A stretch of 64,000 nt of DNA. It comes from Anaerostipes hadrus ATCC 29173 = JCM 17467. GTDB lineage: Bacteria > Bacillota > Clostridia > Lachnospirales > Lachnospiraceae. The stretch covers positions 1,545,501-1,609,500 of the forward strand of contig NZ_AP028031.1 in the NCBI RefSeq assembly GCF_030296915.1, read 5' to 3'. Of the stretch, positions 47,019 to 55,824 are shown in pieces (position 1 is the stretch's first letter; each line of letters begins with the position of its first letter). The position numbers and the translations under genes are program-made. The notes below the pieces were generated by a model that worked only from the letters and a program-made list of their open reading frames with translations, was not told the origin of the DNA and did not search any database.

Positions 47019-48137
47019 TCAGTCACATAAACCATCATAAAGTCTTCTCAAATCTTCATCTGTAACTTCCACTGGATTATTTTTTAAATTGGCATGATGA
47101 CTTAATCGTATCAATTCTTCTTTCTTTTCTTCATTGATATGAAGATCGGTTAAATTTGTTCTTAAATGAAGATCTCTTTTTAATCTCTGTACGGCATCTG
47201 CAAATTGTTCATAATCATAAAATCCTAATTGACTGGTCAATTCTCTTGTCCTAAAATCTTTGGTTCCATTTAATCGGATAAAGAAATCTAATGTCAAACC
47301 ACAAGCCTCTCCGTGTGGAATATGGTATAAATTTGTCAATGGAAAAGAACATGCGTGGGAAGCAGTTGTTTTTGGCTGACCAAATGCAAGTCCTGCGATC
47401 AGAGATGCTGCTGCCATTTTCTCTCTTGCTGCCTGATTGTTTGGATCTTTGTATACCGTTCTTATATTTGTAAGAACTAGTTTTGCTGCATAGACAGCCA
47501 ATACGTCACAAATTGGTTGGTGCAAGCGGCTCCAGTATCCTTCTACTGCATGAGATAACACATCAATTCCTGCACTTGCCGTAAGATCTGCTGGCATGCT
47601 CCATGTAAGTGTTGGATCTACGATCGCATATTGTGGATAAAAACTTTCCGATGCAATTGGTGCTTTGATTCCTTGGTTTCTATTTGTTAATACAGAAACA
47701 TTGGTTACTTCACTTCCAGTTCCTGCCGTTGTTGGAATTGCGATCAATGGCAAATGTTTTTTTGGAACTTTCTCTCCTGTATTGTGATATTTTCGGATTG
47801 ATGTTTCTTTTTCTATTAAAACAGAAGCCGCCTTCGCTCCATCGATCACACTTCCTCCACCAAGTGCTACGATAAAATCTATTTTTTCTTTTCTTAAATG
47901 TTCTCCCAGTCTATTCACTTCTTCTACATCTGGATTTGGTGAAAATCCTGCAAAGATATCTGCCAGATGATTTTTCTTATCATCCAGTAACTGCCCTGCA
48001 AATCCATTTTTAATAAAATGTGTGGTTGTCACCAGAATTCCTTTTTTATATTGTTCTTTTTGAATGATTGTTGATAATTCCTGTATTTTATGATCTCCAA
48101 ATATAATCTTGACTGGCTGTTCATAATACCACTTCAT
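47019..48137 (-). CDS. sarD: Iron-dependent alcohol dehydrogenase, likely sulfoacetaldehyde reductase
   Basis: 372 residues from ATG 48137 (GGAGG 8 nt before); a TTG two codons earlier is possible. Type III ADH fold: GGGSVIDGAKA near 93-103 binds NAD(P), PTTAGTGSEVTN (136-147), metal ligands Asp192, His196, His261 and His275. The family reduces varied aldehydes; context with toa and islA points to reduction of sulfoacetaldehyde to isethionate, as in Bilophila SarD and the Bifidobacterium Fe-ADH. Substrate is inferred from operon. Confidence 0.75.
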   Translation of the reverse strand: MKWYYEQPVKIIFGDHKIQELSTIIQKEQYKKGILVTTTHFIKNGFAGQLLDDKKNHLADIFAGFSPNPDVEEVNRLGEHLRKEKIDFIVALGGGSVIDGAKAASVLIEKETSIRKYHNTGEKVPKKHLPLIAIPTTAGTGSEVTNVSVLTNRNQGIKAPIASESFYPQYAIVDPTLTWSMPADLTASAGIDVLSHAVEGYWSRLHQPICDVLAVYAAKLVLTNIRTVYKDPNNQAAREKMAAASLIAGLAFGQPKTTASHACSFPLTNLYHIPHGEACGLTLDFFIRLNGTKDFRTRELTSQLGFYDYEQFADAVQRLKRDLHLRTNLTDLHINEEKKEELIRLSHHANLKNNPVEVTDEDLRRLYDGLCD

Positions 48138-48149
48138 ATACAAATCCTC

Positions 48150-48974
48150 CTATCTGTCATACTGGGCATGGATCAGTTTTAATAAACGTTCTCTTGTATG
48201 ATAAAATTTTTCACTGAACTGAATATCACTGATTCCTTCTTCTACGATCTTTCTTGAGAAATTCACCTGAATATCATCGACAATTTCTCCTGGATGTCGA
48301 CTTAACACTAAAACCCTGCTTCCTAACAGCAATGCTTCTTCTACATCATGTGTAATAAAAAAGATCGTTTTTCCACTCTGCCACCAGATCTTGCGGATCA
48401 ATTCCTGCATATTTTCTCTTGTAAATGCATCCAATGCACCGAATGGTTCATCCATTAACAGAATTTCTGGTTTGTTGATCAAAGCTCTTGCAATCGAAAC
48501 TCTCTGTTTCATTCCTCCTGATAATTCATAAATCTTTTTTTCACCAAACTCTGTCAGTCCAACCTTTTGCAAATATTCTTCTACTTTTGGTTCATATTCT
48601 TCTTTTGCTATTTTTCTCATCTTCGGACCGAAAGCGATATTTTGTCTGACTGAAAACCATTCATATAACGGCGGATTCTGAAATACTACTCCCCTACTCC
48701 AATCTGTTCCTTTAATCTGCTTTCCTTCTAATTTTGCACTTCCTTTTGTTGGTTTGATAAATCCTGCAAGAATTTTTAATAAGGTAGATTTTCCACAACC
48801 ACTTGGACCTAATACAGTAATAAACTCTCCTCGATGAATGCTAAAATTGATATGAGACAAAGCATTTACACATCCCTTTGCTGTCTGATAATCCAAATCA
48901 AGCTCTTCTACCTCGATCAGTGGATTGTCTGTCTCATATAGTTTGTCTTTCCATGTATTCTTTGTCTCACTCAT
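48150..48974 (-). CDS. tauB: Sulfonate/taurine ABC transporter, ATPase
   Basis: 274 residues. Walker A GPSGCGKST (56-64), signature LSGGMKQR, Walker B ILLMDEPFGALD, H-loop ITHDVEEA. Nitrate/sulfonate/bicarbonate type. It is 12 nt downstream of tauA and 12 nt upstream of sarD. Symbol given by context; SsuB or TauB cannot be told apart by eye. Confidence 0.85.
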   Translation of the reverse strand: MSETKNTWKDKLYETDNPLIEVEELDLDYQTAKGCVNALSHINFSIHRGEFITVLGPSGCGKSTLLKILAGFIKPTKGSAKLEGKQIKGTDWSRGVVFQNPPLYEWFSVRQNIAFGPKMRKIAKEEYEPKVEEYLQKVGLTEFGEKKIYELSGGMKQRVSIARALINKPEILLMDEPFGALDAFTRENMQELIRKIWWQSGKTIFFITHDVEEALLLGSRVLVLSRHPGEIVDDIQVNFSRKIVEEGISDIQFSEKFYHTRERLLKLIHAQYDR

Positions 48975-48985
48975 TGTCTCATCTC

Positions 48986-50020
48986 CTATTTTTCTAATGC
49001 TTCTTTCAGATATTTCGTTTGTACATGGTCTTTATATTCCTTTAAAGTCGGGCTTTTCTTAATACTTCCCTGTTCTTTTAAGAAATCTGCTGTATTTTTC
49101 AATACATTTGCTATATTTTCACCTAAATATTCTTTACTTAACTGTTTCTTTCCATCAATCCATTCAAAACCATTTCTCTGGAATTTGGCATCACTTTCAC
49201 TGATATTAAGAATCTCTGAAATATCCTTGATTGACTGTTCTTTATTTTTCTGATCCAAATCATTTGCCTGATTCAGTGCCTTAATATAGCGTACTACCAG
49301 ATTCTTGTTTGATTTTGCAAAATCACGCCTTGCAACAACTAAATCTGCTGTAATAATTCCTTGTTTTGCAAGTTTGTCACTTCCTGTTAAGATTTTTCCG
49401 TCTTTTACTAGATTATTAAGCACTGGATACCATACATAAGCTGCATCAATATCTCCTCGTTTCCATGCCGCATGAATATCATTTGGTTCAAGATCTAATA
49501 ATTTTACATCACTTTCTTTGAGTCCTGCCTGTTTTAAGGCATTTAATAAACTATAGTGTGAAGTGGATGCAAATGGCACCGCGATCTTTTTACCTTTTAG
49601 CTGGCTTACAGAATTTACATTGGCATTGTTTTTTACAACGAGTGATTCTGCAGAACCGATGATGTCTCCAATATAGATCACGTCATAGTTAAGTCCATTT
49701 CCAATTCCTAATGCTGTTGGATTGCTTCCAAGTTCTGATACGTCGATACTTCCTGCTGCCAATGCTGTATTGACATCTTTTCCAGAATCAAATTTCACGA
49801 TCTTTACTTTGACCCCTAACTGTTTTTCATAATATTTTTCTTTTCTAGCAACCAAGTCTGGATTTACAAGATCCATGGTTCCAATTTTAATCTCTTTTAC
49901 TTTTTTATTTTCTTTTGTTTGATCTGCTTTTGATGCTCTGCATGCAGTTGCACTGATCAGCAGGATCACTGCGATCAATAATACGATAATTTCTCTAATA
50001 CTTAATTTTCTCTCTTTCAT
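48986..50020 (-). CDS. tauA: Sulfonate/taurine ABC transporter, substrate-binding lipoprotein
   Basis: 344 residues. Lys/Arg-rich N-terminus, hydrophobic helix and a lipobox-like SATAC give a lipoprotein signal (Cys27). Body is a type II binding protein of the NMT1/SsuA class: KEIKIGTMDLVNPDLVARKEKYYEKQLGVKVKIVKF, LGSNPTALGIGNGL. Likely binds taurine or isethionate; the specific ligand is not shown. Confidence 0.82.
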   Translation of the reverse strand: MKERKLSIREIIVLLIAVILLISATACRASKADQTKENKKVKEIKIGTMDLVNPDLVARKEKYYEKQLGVKVKIVKFDSGKDVNTALAAGSIDVSELGSNPTALGIGNGLNYDVIYIGDIIGSAESLVVKNNANVNSVSQLKGKKIAVPFASTSHYSLLNALKQAGLKESDVKLLDLEPNDIHAAWKRGDIDAAYVWYPVLNNLVKDGKILTGSDKLAKQGIITADLVVARRDFAKSNKNLVVRYIKALNQANDLDQKNKEQSIKDISEILNISESDAKFQRNGFEWIDGKKQLSKEYLGENIANVLKNTADFLKEQGSIKKSPTLKEYKDHVQTKYLKEALEK

Positions 50021-50033
50021 AATTTCATTCCTC

Positions 50034-50819
50034 CTAATTCTTTCCTTTCCAATGAACCATATAATGTTCCACTAATTTCAAAATCTGGTCTAACACGATT
50101 CCTGTAATTCCCATTAAGATAATTCCAAAAAACATAATATCGCTTCTTAGATAATTACTGGCATCTAACACCATCCATCCAATTCCGCTGACAGCCGCGA
50201 CCATTTCTGCTGCTACCAATGTCGTATATTCAACACCAAGTGATGTTCGAAGTCCTGTAAAAATATCCGGAAGTACTGCTGGAAAGATCACGTAAATAAA
50301 AATCTGTCGTGCATTGGCTCCTAATGTCTGTGCTCCTAATACATAATCTTTTTTTACTTTGTTAACTCCAGCTGCACACGCAATATAAATTGGTGCAAAT
50401 CCTGCCAAGAATAACAGCATGATCTTTGACCCGTCTCCAATTCCCATCCACAGTACTAATAATGTGTAATATGCCAGTGGTGGGAGTGGACGGTAAAATT
50501 CAATGACTGGCTCTAATAATGCCCGGATCTTTGAATTGTATCCACTTAAAAGTCCCAGTGGAATTGCTGTGATCATTGCCAGAACATATGCCTTAATTAA
50601 TCTCCCCATACTGGCTGCCAAATGCTGTATCAAGGTTGAACCTTTATATCCGTTTTTTAATATATCAAGAAAACTGTCCCACACACTGATTGGGGATGGC
50701 ACCAGTGTTTCTGAAACAAGTCCCATAGATGTGGTATAAAACCATAGGAACAAAATGACAAGTACAACGGATAAGCTGATCAGATGTTCTGTTTTTGTGC
50801 TATTTTTTGTATGTTCCAT
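50034..50819 (-). CDS. tauC: Sulfonate/taurine ABC transporter, permease
   Basis: 261 residues from ATG 50819 (AAGGAG 6 nt before); the longer ORF (50846) overlaps toa. About six membrane helices and the EAA loop GAQTLGANARQIFIYVIFPAVLPDIFTGLRTSLG. SsuC/TauC type. It lies 10 nt downstream of toa. Confidence 0.85.
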   Translation of the reverse strand: MEHTKNSTKTEHLISLSVVLVILFLWFYTTSMGLVSETLVPSPISVWDSFLDILKNGYKGSTLIQHLAASMGRLIKAYVLAMITAIPLGLLSGYNSKIRALLEPVIEFYRPLPPLAYYTLLVLWMGIGDGSKIMLLFLAGFAPIYIACAAGVNKVKKDYVLGAQTLGANARQIFIYVIFPAVLPDIFTGLRTSLGVEYTTLVAAEMVAAVSGIGWMVLDASNYLRSDIMFFGIILMGITGIVLDQILKLVEHYMVHWKGKN

Positions 50820-50829
50820 CTGTTTCTCC

Positions 50830-52161
50830 TTATAAATATGTCTCATCTACAATATCAAGCACCTCATCAAAGATCTTCATTGCTTCCCTTAACTGTTCTT
50901 CTGTAATGATCAGTGGTGGTGCAATGTTGATATTGTTTTCTCTTCCAAAAGTTGCAAAACCTCGTTCTTTCAATAAGCCGATAATCTTTCCCATCGTTCC
51001 TGACTGGTCTGCATATGGAACCAATGGTTCTTTAGTTTCTTTATCTTTAACAAATTCTACGGCTGCAAATAAGCCAATATAACGGACATCTCCTACACAT
51101 TTGTGTTTTTGTTTGATTTCTTCTAACAGCTCTCCAAGTACTTTCCCAACTTTCTGTGTATTTTCTAATAGTCCCGCTTTCTTATAATAATTTACACAAG
51201 CAACTCCTGCTGCACATGCAAGGGAATGACCACTGTAAGTTAACCCATACTGAAATACCTTGTCTTCATAAAATTTTGCAATCTCTTTTGAGATCATGAT
51301 CCCGCCAAGCTGTACATAACCACTTGTCACACCTTTTGCAAATGTAATGATATCTGGTTTTACATTCCAATGTTCAAACGCAAACATCTTTCCAGTTCTT
51401 CCAAACCCTGCCATAACTTCATCACAGATCATTAAAATACCATTTTCATCACAGATCTTTCGGATTCCTTGAAGATAACCATCTGGCGGTATGATCACAC
51501 CATTCGCCCCTGTAATGGATTCTACAAAAATCGCTGCGATGTTTTCTGCACCTTCATATGCAATCTGTTCTTTGATCTTATTGATATAATAAGCGGAAGC
51601 TTCATGATCATTTTTGAATGGAATATCGCTTCGATATACATATGGATCTTGAAACTTTACAAATCCTGTCGCTGCTGGATGCTCTAACGCAAATCTTCTT
51701 GGATCTCCAGACAGATTCCCCGATCCTAATGTTGATCCGTGGTAACTTCTGTATCTGGAAAAGATTTTACTCCTTCCTGTATAAGTTCTTGCCATATTGA
51801 TTGCTGCTTCATTTGCATCAGAACCTCCACAAGTAAAAAATACTTTGGCAATATTATCTGGTGCAAGTTCGACTAACATTTTTGCTAATTCTGATCTTGG
51901 TGCACTGGCATATGCTGGTGCAATATATGGCAATGTTTTTACCTGATCATTGACTGCCTGTATGACATCTTCATTTCCATATCCGATATTAACGCAGGAC
52001 AACTGACTCGACATATCGTAATATTTCTTTCCATTAAAATCATAAAAGAAGATTCCTTCCGCCTTTTCAATTGGAATGGGTTCTGTATTTCCTTTCAACC
52101 ATGGATGCTGATTATATTTTTTATCATATGTTATTGTTTGTTCCCTGTTTAACTTTGACAT
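50830..52161 (-). CDS. toa: Class III aminotransferase, likely taurine:2-oxoglutarate (or pyruvate) aminotransferase
   Basis: 443 residues from ATG 52161, chosen because GGAGG lies 8 nt before it; ATG 52176 has no site. PLP enzyme of fold type I, class III: FFTCGGSDANEAAINMAR, YRSYHGSTLGSGNLSG, ICDEVMAGFGRTGK (Asp247), and the PLP Lys276 in FAKGVTSGY. In context it moves the amino group of taurine to 2-oxoglutarate or pyruvate, giving sulfoacetaldehyde. It overlaps islB by 13 nt. Which acceptor is used is not shown; Toa rather than Tpa is my guess from its likeness to the Bifidobacterium enzyme. Confidence 0.75.
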   Translation of the reverse strand: MSKLNREQTITYDKKYNQHPWLKGNTEPIPIEKAEGIFFYDFNGKKYYDMSSQLSCVNIGYGNEDVIQAVNDQVKTLPYIAPAYASAPRSELAKMLVELAPDNIAKVFFTCGGSDANEAAINMARTYTGRSKIFSRYRSYHGSTLGSGNLSGDPRRFALEHPAATGFVKFQDPYVYRSDIPFKNDHEASAYYINKIKEQIAYEGAENIAAIFVESITGANGVIIPPDGYLQGIRKICDENGILMICDEVMAGFGRTGKMFAFEHWNVKPDIITFAKGVTSGYVQLGGIMISKEIAKFYEDKVFQYGLTYSGHSLACAAGVACVNYYKKAGLLENTQKVGKVLGELLEEIKQKHKCVGDVRYIGLFAAVEFVKDKETKEPLVPYADQSGTMGKIIGLLKERGFATFGRENNINIAPPLIITEEQLREAMKIFDEVLDIVDETYL

Positions 52162-53063
52162 TCTTTCTTCCTCCATTTTTCATTTTGTTTCTGGATATAT
52201 GTTTTGATTTCTTCTGATAATAAAACATCTCCCATCGGATAAGTTCTTCCAAGCATTTCATACTTTCCTTTTCCGAATCGGTGATATGGGAGCATTTCAT
52301 AAGAAACATTTTTTCCTTTTGCTACAAAACGCTGAATTTCTTCTAATTCCTCAACTGTATCATTAAATCCTGGAATCACTGGTGTTCTCGCTGTAATCTT
52401 TGTGGTTTTCGCATCTTGTACAAGCTGTTTAAAGTTGTCCAAGATTATTTGATTGCTCTTCCCTGTGTAGCGTTTATGTTTTTCATCATTCATGGATTTG
52501 ATATCAAAAAAGATGACATCCAGATAATTTATGGCCTCTTTTAATACTTCATAGGAAGCATATCCACAAGTCTCAATTGCTGTATGAAGCCGGTGTTTTT
52601 TCGCTTCTTTTAACAGTCTGATCAGCCAGTCTCCATGAGAAAGAGGTTCCCCACCGCTGACGGTAAGTCCTCCTTCTCCATGATGATAAAACAACTCCTG
52701 TCTTAGTACATGATCTATGATCTCTGAAATTTCCATTGGTTTTCCCTGCTGTTTCATTGCCATTGCCGGGCATACTTTGGTACAGGAAAGGCAATCTGTA
52801 CATAAACTTCTCTCAATCTTTGCTTTCCCTTCCTCATCAAAAAAGATTGCTTTTTGATGACAGGATTGTTTGCAAAATCCACATTCTTTTTCTCCGATGC
52901 AATTCTTTCTTCTATAAGACATCTCGATGTTATATTCCTGTGATTCGGGATTACAGCACCAACGACATCGCATCGGGCATCCCTTTAAAAAGACGATCGT
53001 TCGGATCCCAGGGCCATCATTCAGGGAATAATTCTGAATATTAAATACCAATGGATCGACCAT
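52149..53063 (-). CDS. islB: Glycyl-radical enzyme activase, isethionate sulfite-lyase activating protein
   Basis: 304 residues. Radical SAM motif CPMRCRWC (Cys29, Cys33, Cys36), then two extra 4Fe-4S clusters in the insert (CIGEKECGFCKQSC and CTDCLSCTKVCP), and VSGGEPL. It generates the 5'-deoxyadenosyl radical and abstracts H from the glycine of IslA. Start ATG shares its A with the islA stop TAA; GAGGAGG lies inside islA, so they are translationally coupled. Confidence 0.92.
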   Translation of the reverse strand: MVDPLVFNIQNYSLNDGPGIRTIVFLKGCPMRCRWCCNPESQEYNIEMSYRRKNCIGEKECGFCKQSCHQKAIFFDEEGKAKIERSLCTDCLSCTKVCPAMAMKQQGKPMEISEIIDHVLRQELFYHHGEGGLTVSGGEPLSHGDWLIRLLKEAKKHRLHTAIETCGYASYEVLKEAINYLDVIFFDIKSMNDEKHKRYTGKSNQIILDNFKQLVQDAKTTKITARTPVIPGFNDTVEELEEIQRFVAKGKNVSYEMLPYHRFGKGKYEMLGRTYPMGDVLLSEEIKTYIQKQNEKWRKKECQS

Positions 53064-55543
53064 TATGACACCTCCTCATGCTCTGTTCTGGCAATGATAT
53101 CATCCTGCAGATCTTTTGATAATTCAGTGAAATAAGCACTGTATCCTGCAATTCTTACCAGAAGATTTTTATATAATTGTGGCTGTTTTTGTGCCTGTCT
53201 TAATGTTTCTGTATTTAATACATTAAACTGCAAGTGCCATAATCTCAGATCGTGCCATGCTTTGATAAACTGAACAAGTTTTTCAGTTCCATTTTCACCT
53301 TCTACGCAAGATGGACTTAATTTGATGTTTAATAATCTTGCTGCATGGTCTTCGTAATCAAAGTTTTTTGTTTTATAATTTGATAATAATACTGCTGTTG
53401 GTCCGTTAAGATCTGCCCCTTGTGATGCACTGGAGCCATCGGATAATGGTGTATAAGAAAATCTTCCATTTGGCGTTGCACCTATGACTTTTCCAAACGG
53501 TACGTGGGATGTAAATGGTACTAATCGCAGATCCATATGAACCCCTAATTCTTTGCCATATTTATGTGTAAATTTCTGTGCTTCCAAATCTAATAACTGT
53601 CCGATTTCATCGGTATAGCTGTCATCATTTCCATAAGATGGTGCATGAAGTAATAACTGTCTGATTGCTTCATATCCTTTGAAATCGTTGTTCACTGCTT
53701 CTAACAACTCTTTCTTTGTCAGACGTTTTTCCTCAAAGATCAGCTTTTTGATCGCTGATAAGGAATCTACGACAGTTGCATATCCGATAAATTCAAAATA
53801 TCCAAGATCGATCCCTCCAGGAATAGATGGCTGATGCAGATCCTTGTAACTTTCTCTGCAAAGTTTATGAAGTGATGATCCAAGCGGTGTAGCAAAATGT
53901 TCTCCTCGAAGTCTGATAATCTCATGTTGCTGAATAAATGCATGTCGGATCAAATTTTTCTGTTGTTTTAAGTAAGCCTCCAACACTTCATCGAAACTTT
54001 CAAAATCTTCAAAATTTCCTGTTTCTAATCCTACGATCTCATCTCCATATTTTTTCATTTTCCCATTGTATAACACCATTTCAAGTGCTGCTGCAAAATT
54101 AATGTATGCGTTTGGACTTGTGTAGGTATCTCTGTTTGGCATACGGCATTCTGCACAACCAGAAACACTGTAATCATAAGCTTCTTTTAAACTTGCACCT
54201 TTGGATAATAAGATCGGTACTACTTCGTCATCATTAATAAGCTTTGGAAATCCAGTTCCATCTTTGATCGTTTCTGCTACTTCATAGAGATATCTCTTCG
54301 GGCTTCCCATATGGATCCTTGCCGCAAGGTCGGGATAATTTAGCGGAAATTCTCGTTTGGACTTTAATAAGATATAAGTTAATTCATTCGTTGCATCGTA
54401 TCCCTTCTTTGTCGTTCCGCCGATTGTCACAGCTTCCCAGTGAGCATATCCTTCATTGAAAGATCCACCTGCCTCTGATAAGTACAGATCAACAAATTCG
54501 GACATTGCTACCCACATGCATTCAAATAATTCCTGTACTTGTTCATCCGTGATCCTTCCTTCTTTGATGTCTTTTTGGTAAAATGGATACAGATATTGAT
54601 CCATTCGGCCATTGGATATGATCGTTCCTGTCTTTTGCTCAATTCTTGAAAACATCTGTGTAAACCATTGGGATTGCAATGCTTCATAAAAAGTTCTTGC
54701 CGGATATCTTGGAACTCTTTCGCAGATTTCTGCTATGATCTTAAGCTCTTTTTTCCTATCCGCATCCCTTTGTTTTGCTGATAATTCTTTTGCAAGTTTT
54801 GCATGTCGTTCTGCCCATAAGATAATCGCATCACTTGTTATGATCTGTGCTTCTAGGAATGGTCGTTTCTCTGTCTGATCCACCGGACTATCTGAATCTA
54901 ATTGCTGTAATCTTTCTAAGGCTTCTTCTTTAATTCCCTCAAATCCTTTCTCGAGAACAATTTCGTAATCATGTACCCATTGCAGTGATGATCGAAAAGA
55001 TGCTGTTTCATTGACAATATATCTTGAAGTCAACTCTTTATCTCCATTATAAGTAAGTTTTTTTGTTTCCCTCGGAAGTGCTTTTGCAAGATCCTCATGA
55101 AACGTCTTCCCTTTCCAGTAAGGTGTGATCTGCTCTGTAATGATCTTCGCATCTTCCGGAGTAATATCAAATGGTGATACATCTCTGCTTGGTAATGTTT
55201 TGATTGCTTCATCTAAGGTATCTCCATCGAGTTCTGGATAAAGAATCCCATATCTTCCTGGTTTTCCACTTCTTCCTACGATTAATTGATTTTCATCAAT
55301 ATAGATGCTTGCATTTTCGGCATAATATTTTAATGCCTTTGCCCATCGTAAGATCAATGGCTGTCCTTCCGTTTTCTGAAAAGATTTTGTAAAATATAAC
55401 CCTCTTTCTATATCAATCTGAGGTTTACTTTCTCTTACTTTCTTTAAAATTTCTGTAGCTCTGTTTTCATGCACATTCGCTATTTTCTTATGATTGATCT
55501 CATTTTGAATTCTGATTTCCTGTGGTGATCTGCTCTGGCTCAT
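53063..55543 (-). CDS. islA: Isethionate sulfite-lyase, glycyl-radical enzyme
   Basis: 826 residues. GRE family: thiyl Cys463 and Glu465 in SGCAEC, and the glycyl-radical loop VRIAGYSAYF with Gly800. Five residues that I recall bind isethionate or catalyse in Bilophila IslA (Arg189, Gln193, Cys468, Glu470, Arg678, Phe682, Gly805) all reappear with a constant offset of five: Arg184, Gln188, Cys463, Glu465, Arg673, Phe677, Gly800. This separates it from choline, glycerol or hydroxyproline lyases. It cleaves isethionate to acetaldehyde and sulfite. First gene of the operon; RBS GGAGG with 7 nt spacing. Numbering of the reference enzyme is from memory. Confidence 0.88.
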   Translation of the reverse strand: MSQSRSPQEIRIQNEINHKKIANVHENRATEILKKVRESKPQIDIERGLYFTKSFQKTEGQPLILRWAKALKYYAENASIYIDENQLIVGRSGKPGRYGILYPELDGDTLDEAIKTLPSRDVSPFDITPEDAKIITEQITPYWKGKTFHEDLAKALPRETKKLTYNGDKELTSRYIVNETASFRSSLQWVHDYEIVLEKGFEGIKEEALERLQQLDSDSPVDQTEKRPFLEAQIITSDAIILWAERHAKLAKELSAKQRDADRKKELKIIAEICERVPRYPARTFYEALQSQWFTQMFSRIEQKTGTIISNGRMDQYLYPFYQKDIKEGRITDEQVQELFECMWVAMSEFVDLYLSEAGGSFNEGYAHWEAVTIGGTTKKGYDATNELTYILLKSKREFPLNYPDLAARIHMGSPKRYLYEVAETIKDGTGFPKLINDDEVVPILLSKGASLKEAYDYSVSGCAECRMPNRDTYTSPNAYINFAAALEMVLYNGKMKKYGDEIVGLETGNFEDFESFDEVLEAYLKQQKNLIRHAFIQQHEIIRLRGEHFATPLGSSLHKLCRESYKDLHQPSIPGGIDLGYFEFIGYATVVDSLSAIKKLIFEEKRLTKKELLEAVNNDFKGYEAIRQLLLHAPSYGNDDSYTDEIGQLLDLEAQKFTHKYGKELGVHMDLRLVPFTSHVPFGKVIGATPNGRFSYTPLSDGSSASQGADLNGPTAVLLSNYKTKNFDYEDHAARLLNIKLSPSCVEGENGTEKLVQFIKAWHDLRLWHLQFNVLNTETLRQAQKQPQLYKNLLVRIAGYSAYFTELSKDLQDDIIARTEHEEVS

Positions 55544-55568
55544 TTTTCTTCCTCCTTCACTTTTGTAT

Positions 55569-55626
55569 AAAAAAAGAGGTTATGATCAAAAGTGCAGTCT
55601 CTTCTGCTTCCTTGATCATAACCTCT
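55569..55626 (-). terminator. Intrinsic terminator in the islA leader (attenuator candidate)
   Basis: Perfect 15-bp stem AGAGGTTATGATCAA/TTGATCATAACCTCT (arms 55575-55589 and 55612-55626), 22-nt loop that can itself fold (GCAG...CTGC), followed by seven T on the minus strand. It lies between the operon promoter and islA, 26 nt before the ATG. So transcription would stop before islA unless the hairpin is avoided. This suggests antitermination control. Nothing between matches a known riboswitch that I recognise. Confidence 0.85.
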
Positions 55627-55699
55627 GGTTTTCCAGTCAGTTATTTTATTTCCTACTTTTCATAGTTTATTAATATGATTTATATTTTCTATGTGTTGT

Positions 55700-55728
55700 A
55701 TTATGCCACTATCCTTTTTAATTGTCAA
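55700..55728 (-). promoter_or_regulatory. Promoter of the isl/tau operon
   Basis: TTGACA (-35, 55723-55728), 17-nt spacer, CATAAT (-10, 55700-55705); near-consensus. Start expected near 55693, giving a leader of about 150 nt. The IS left end is about 97 nt upstream of the -35. Confidence 0.75.
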
Positions 55729-55795
55729 CAGATTTTCTATAAAAGACTTATTGGTTTTCTTTATATCCTGTTATAAAATGATGTAAGTGCCAAAA

Positions 55796-55824
55796 GAGGC
55801 GACCGAAATATTTTCGGCCGCCTC
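55796..55824. repeat. Direct repeat, left copy of the duplicated terminator stem-loop
   Basis: 29 bp beginning GAGGCGACCG and ending GGCCGCCTC; identical, in direct orientation, to 57428-57456. Each copy folds as a near-perfect 13-bp hairpin (one A-C on plus, G-U on minus). This copy is followed on the minus strand by TTTT and so keeps terminator function. Confidence 0.85.

Noticed and set aside
46837-47040. 67-residue plus-strand ORF near yezD
   Set aside because: Antisense to yezD and low-complexity hydrophobic; the minus-strand frame matches a family and is preferred.
53063-55543. Choline trimethylamine-lyase or pyruvate formate-lyase as alternative for the glycyl-radical enzyme
   Set aside because: The motif is SGCAEC, not the Cys-Cys of formate-lyase, and the sulfonate-binding Arg184/Gln188/Arg673/Phe677 set with toa and sarD neighbours points to isethionate.
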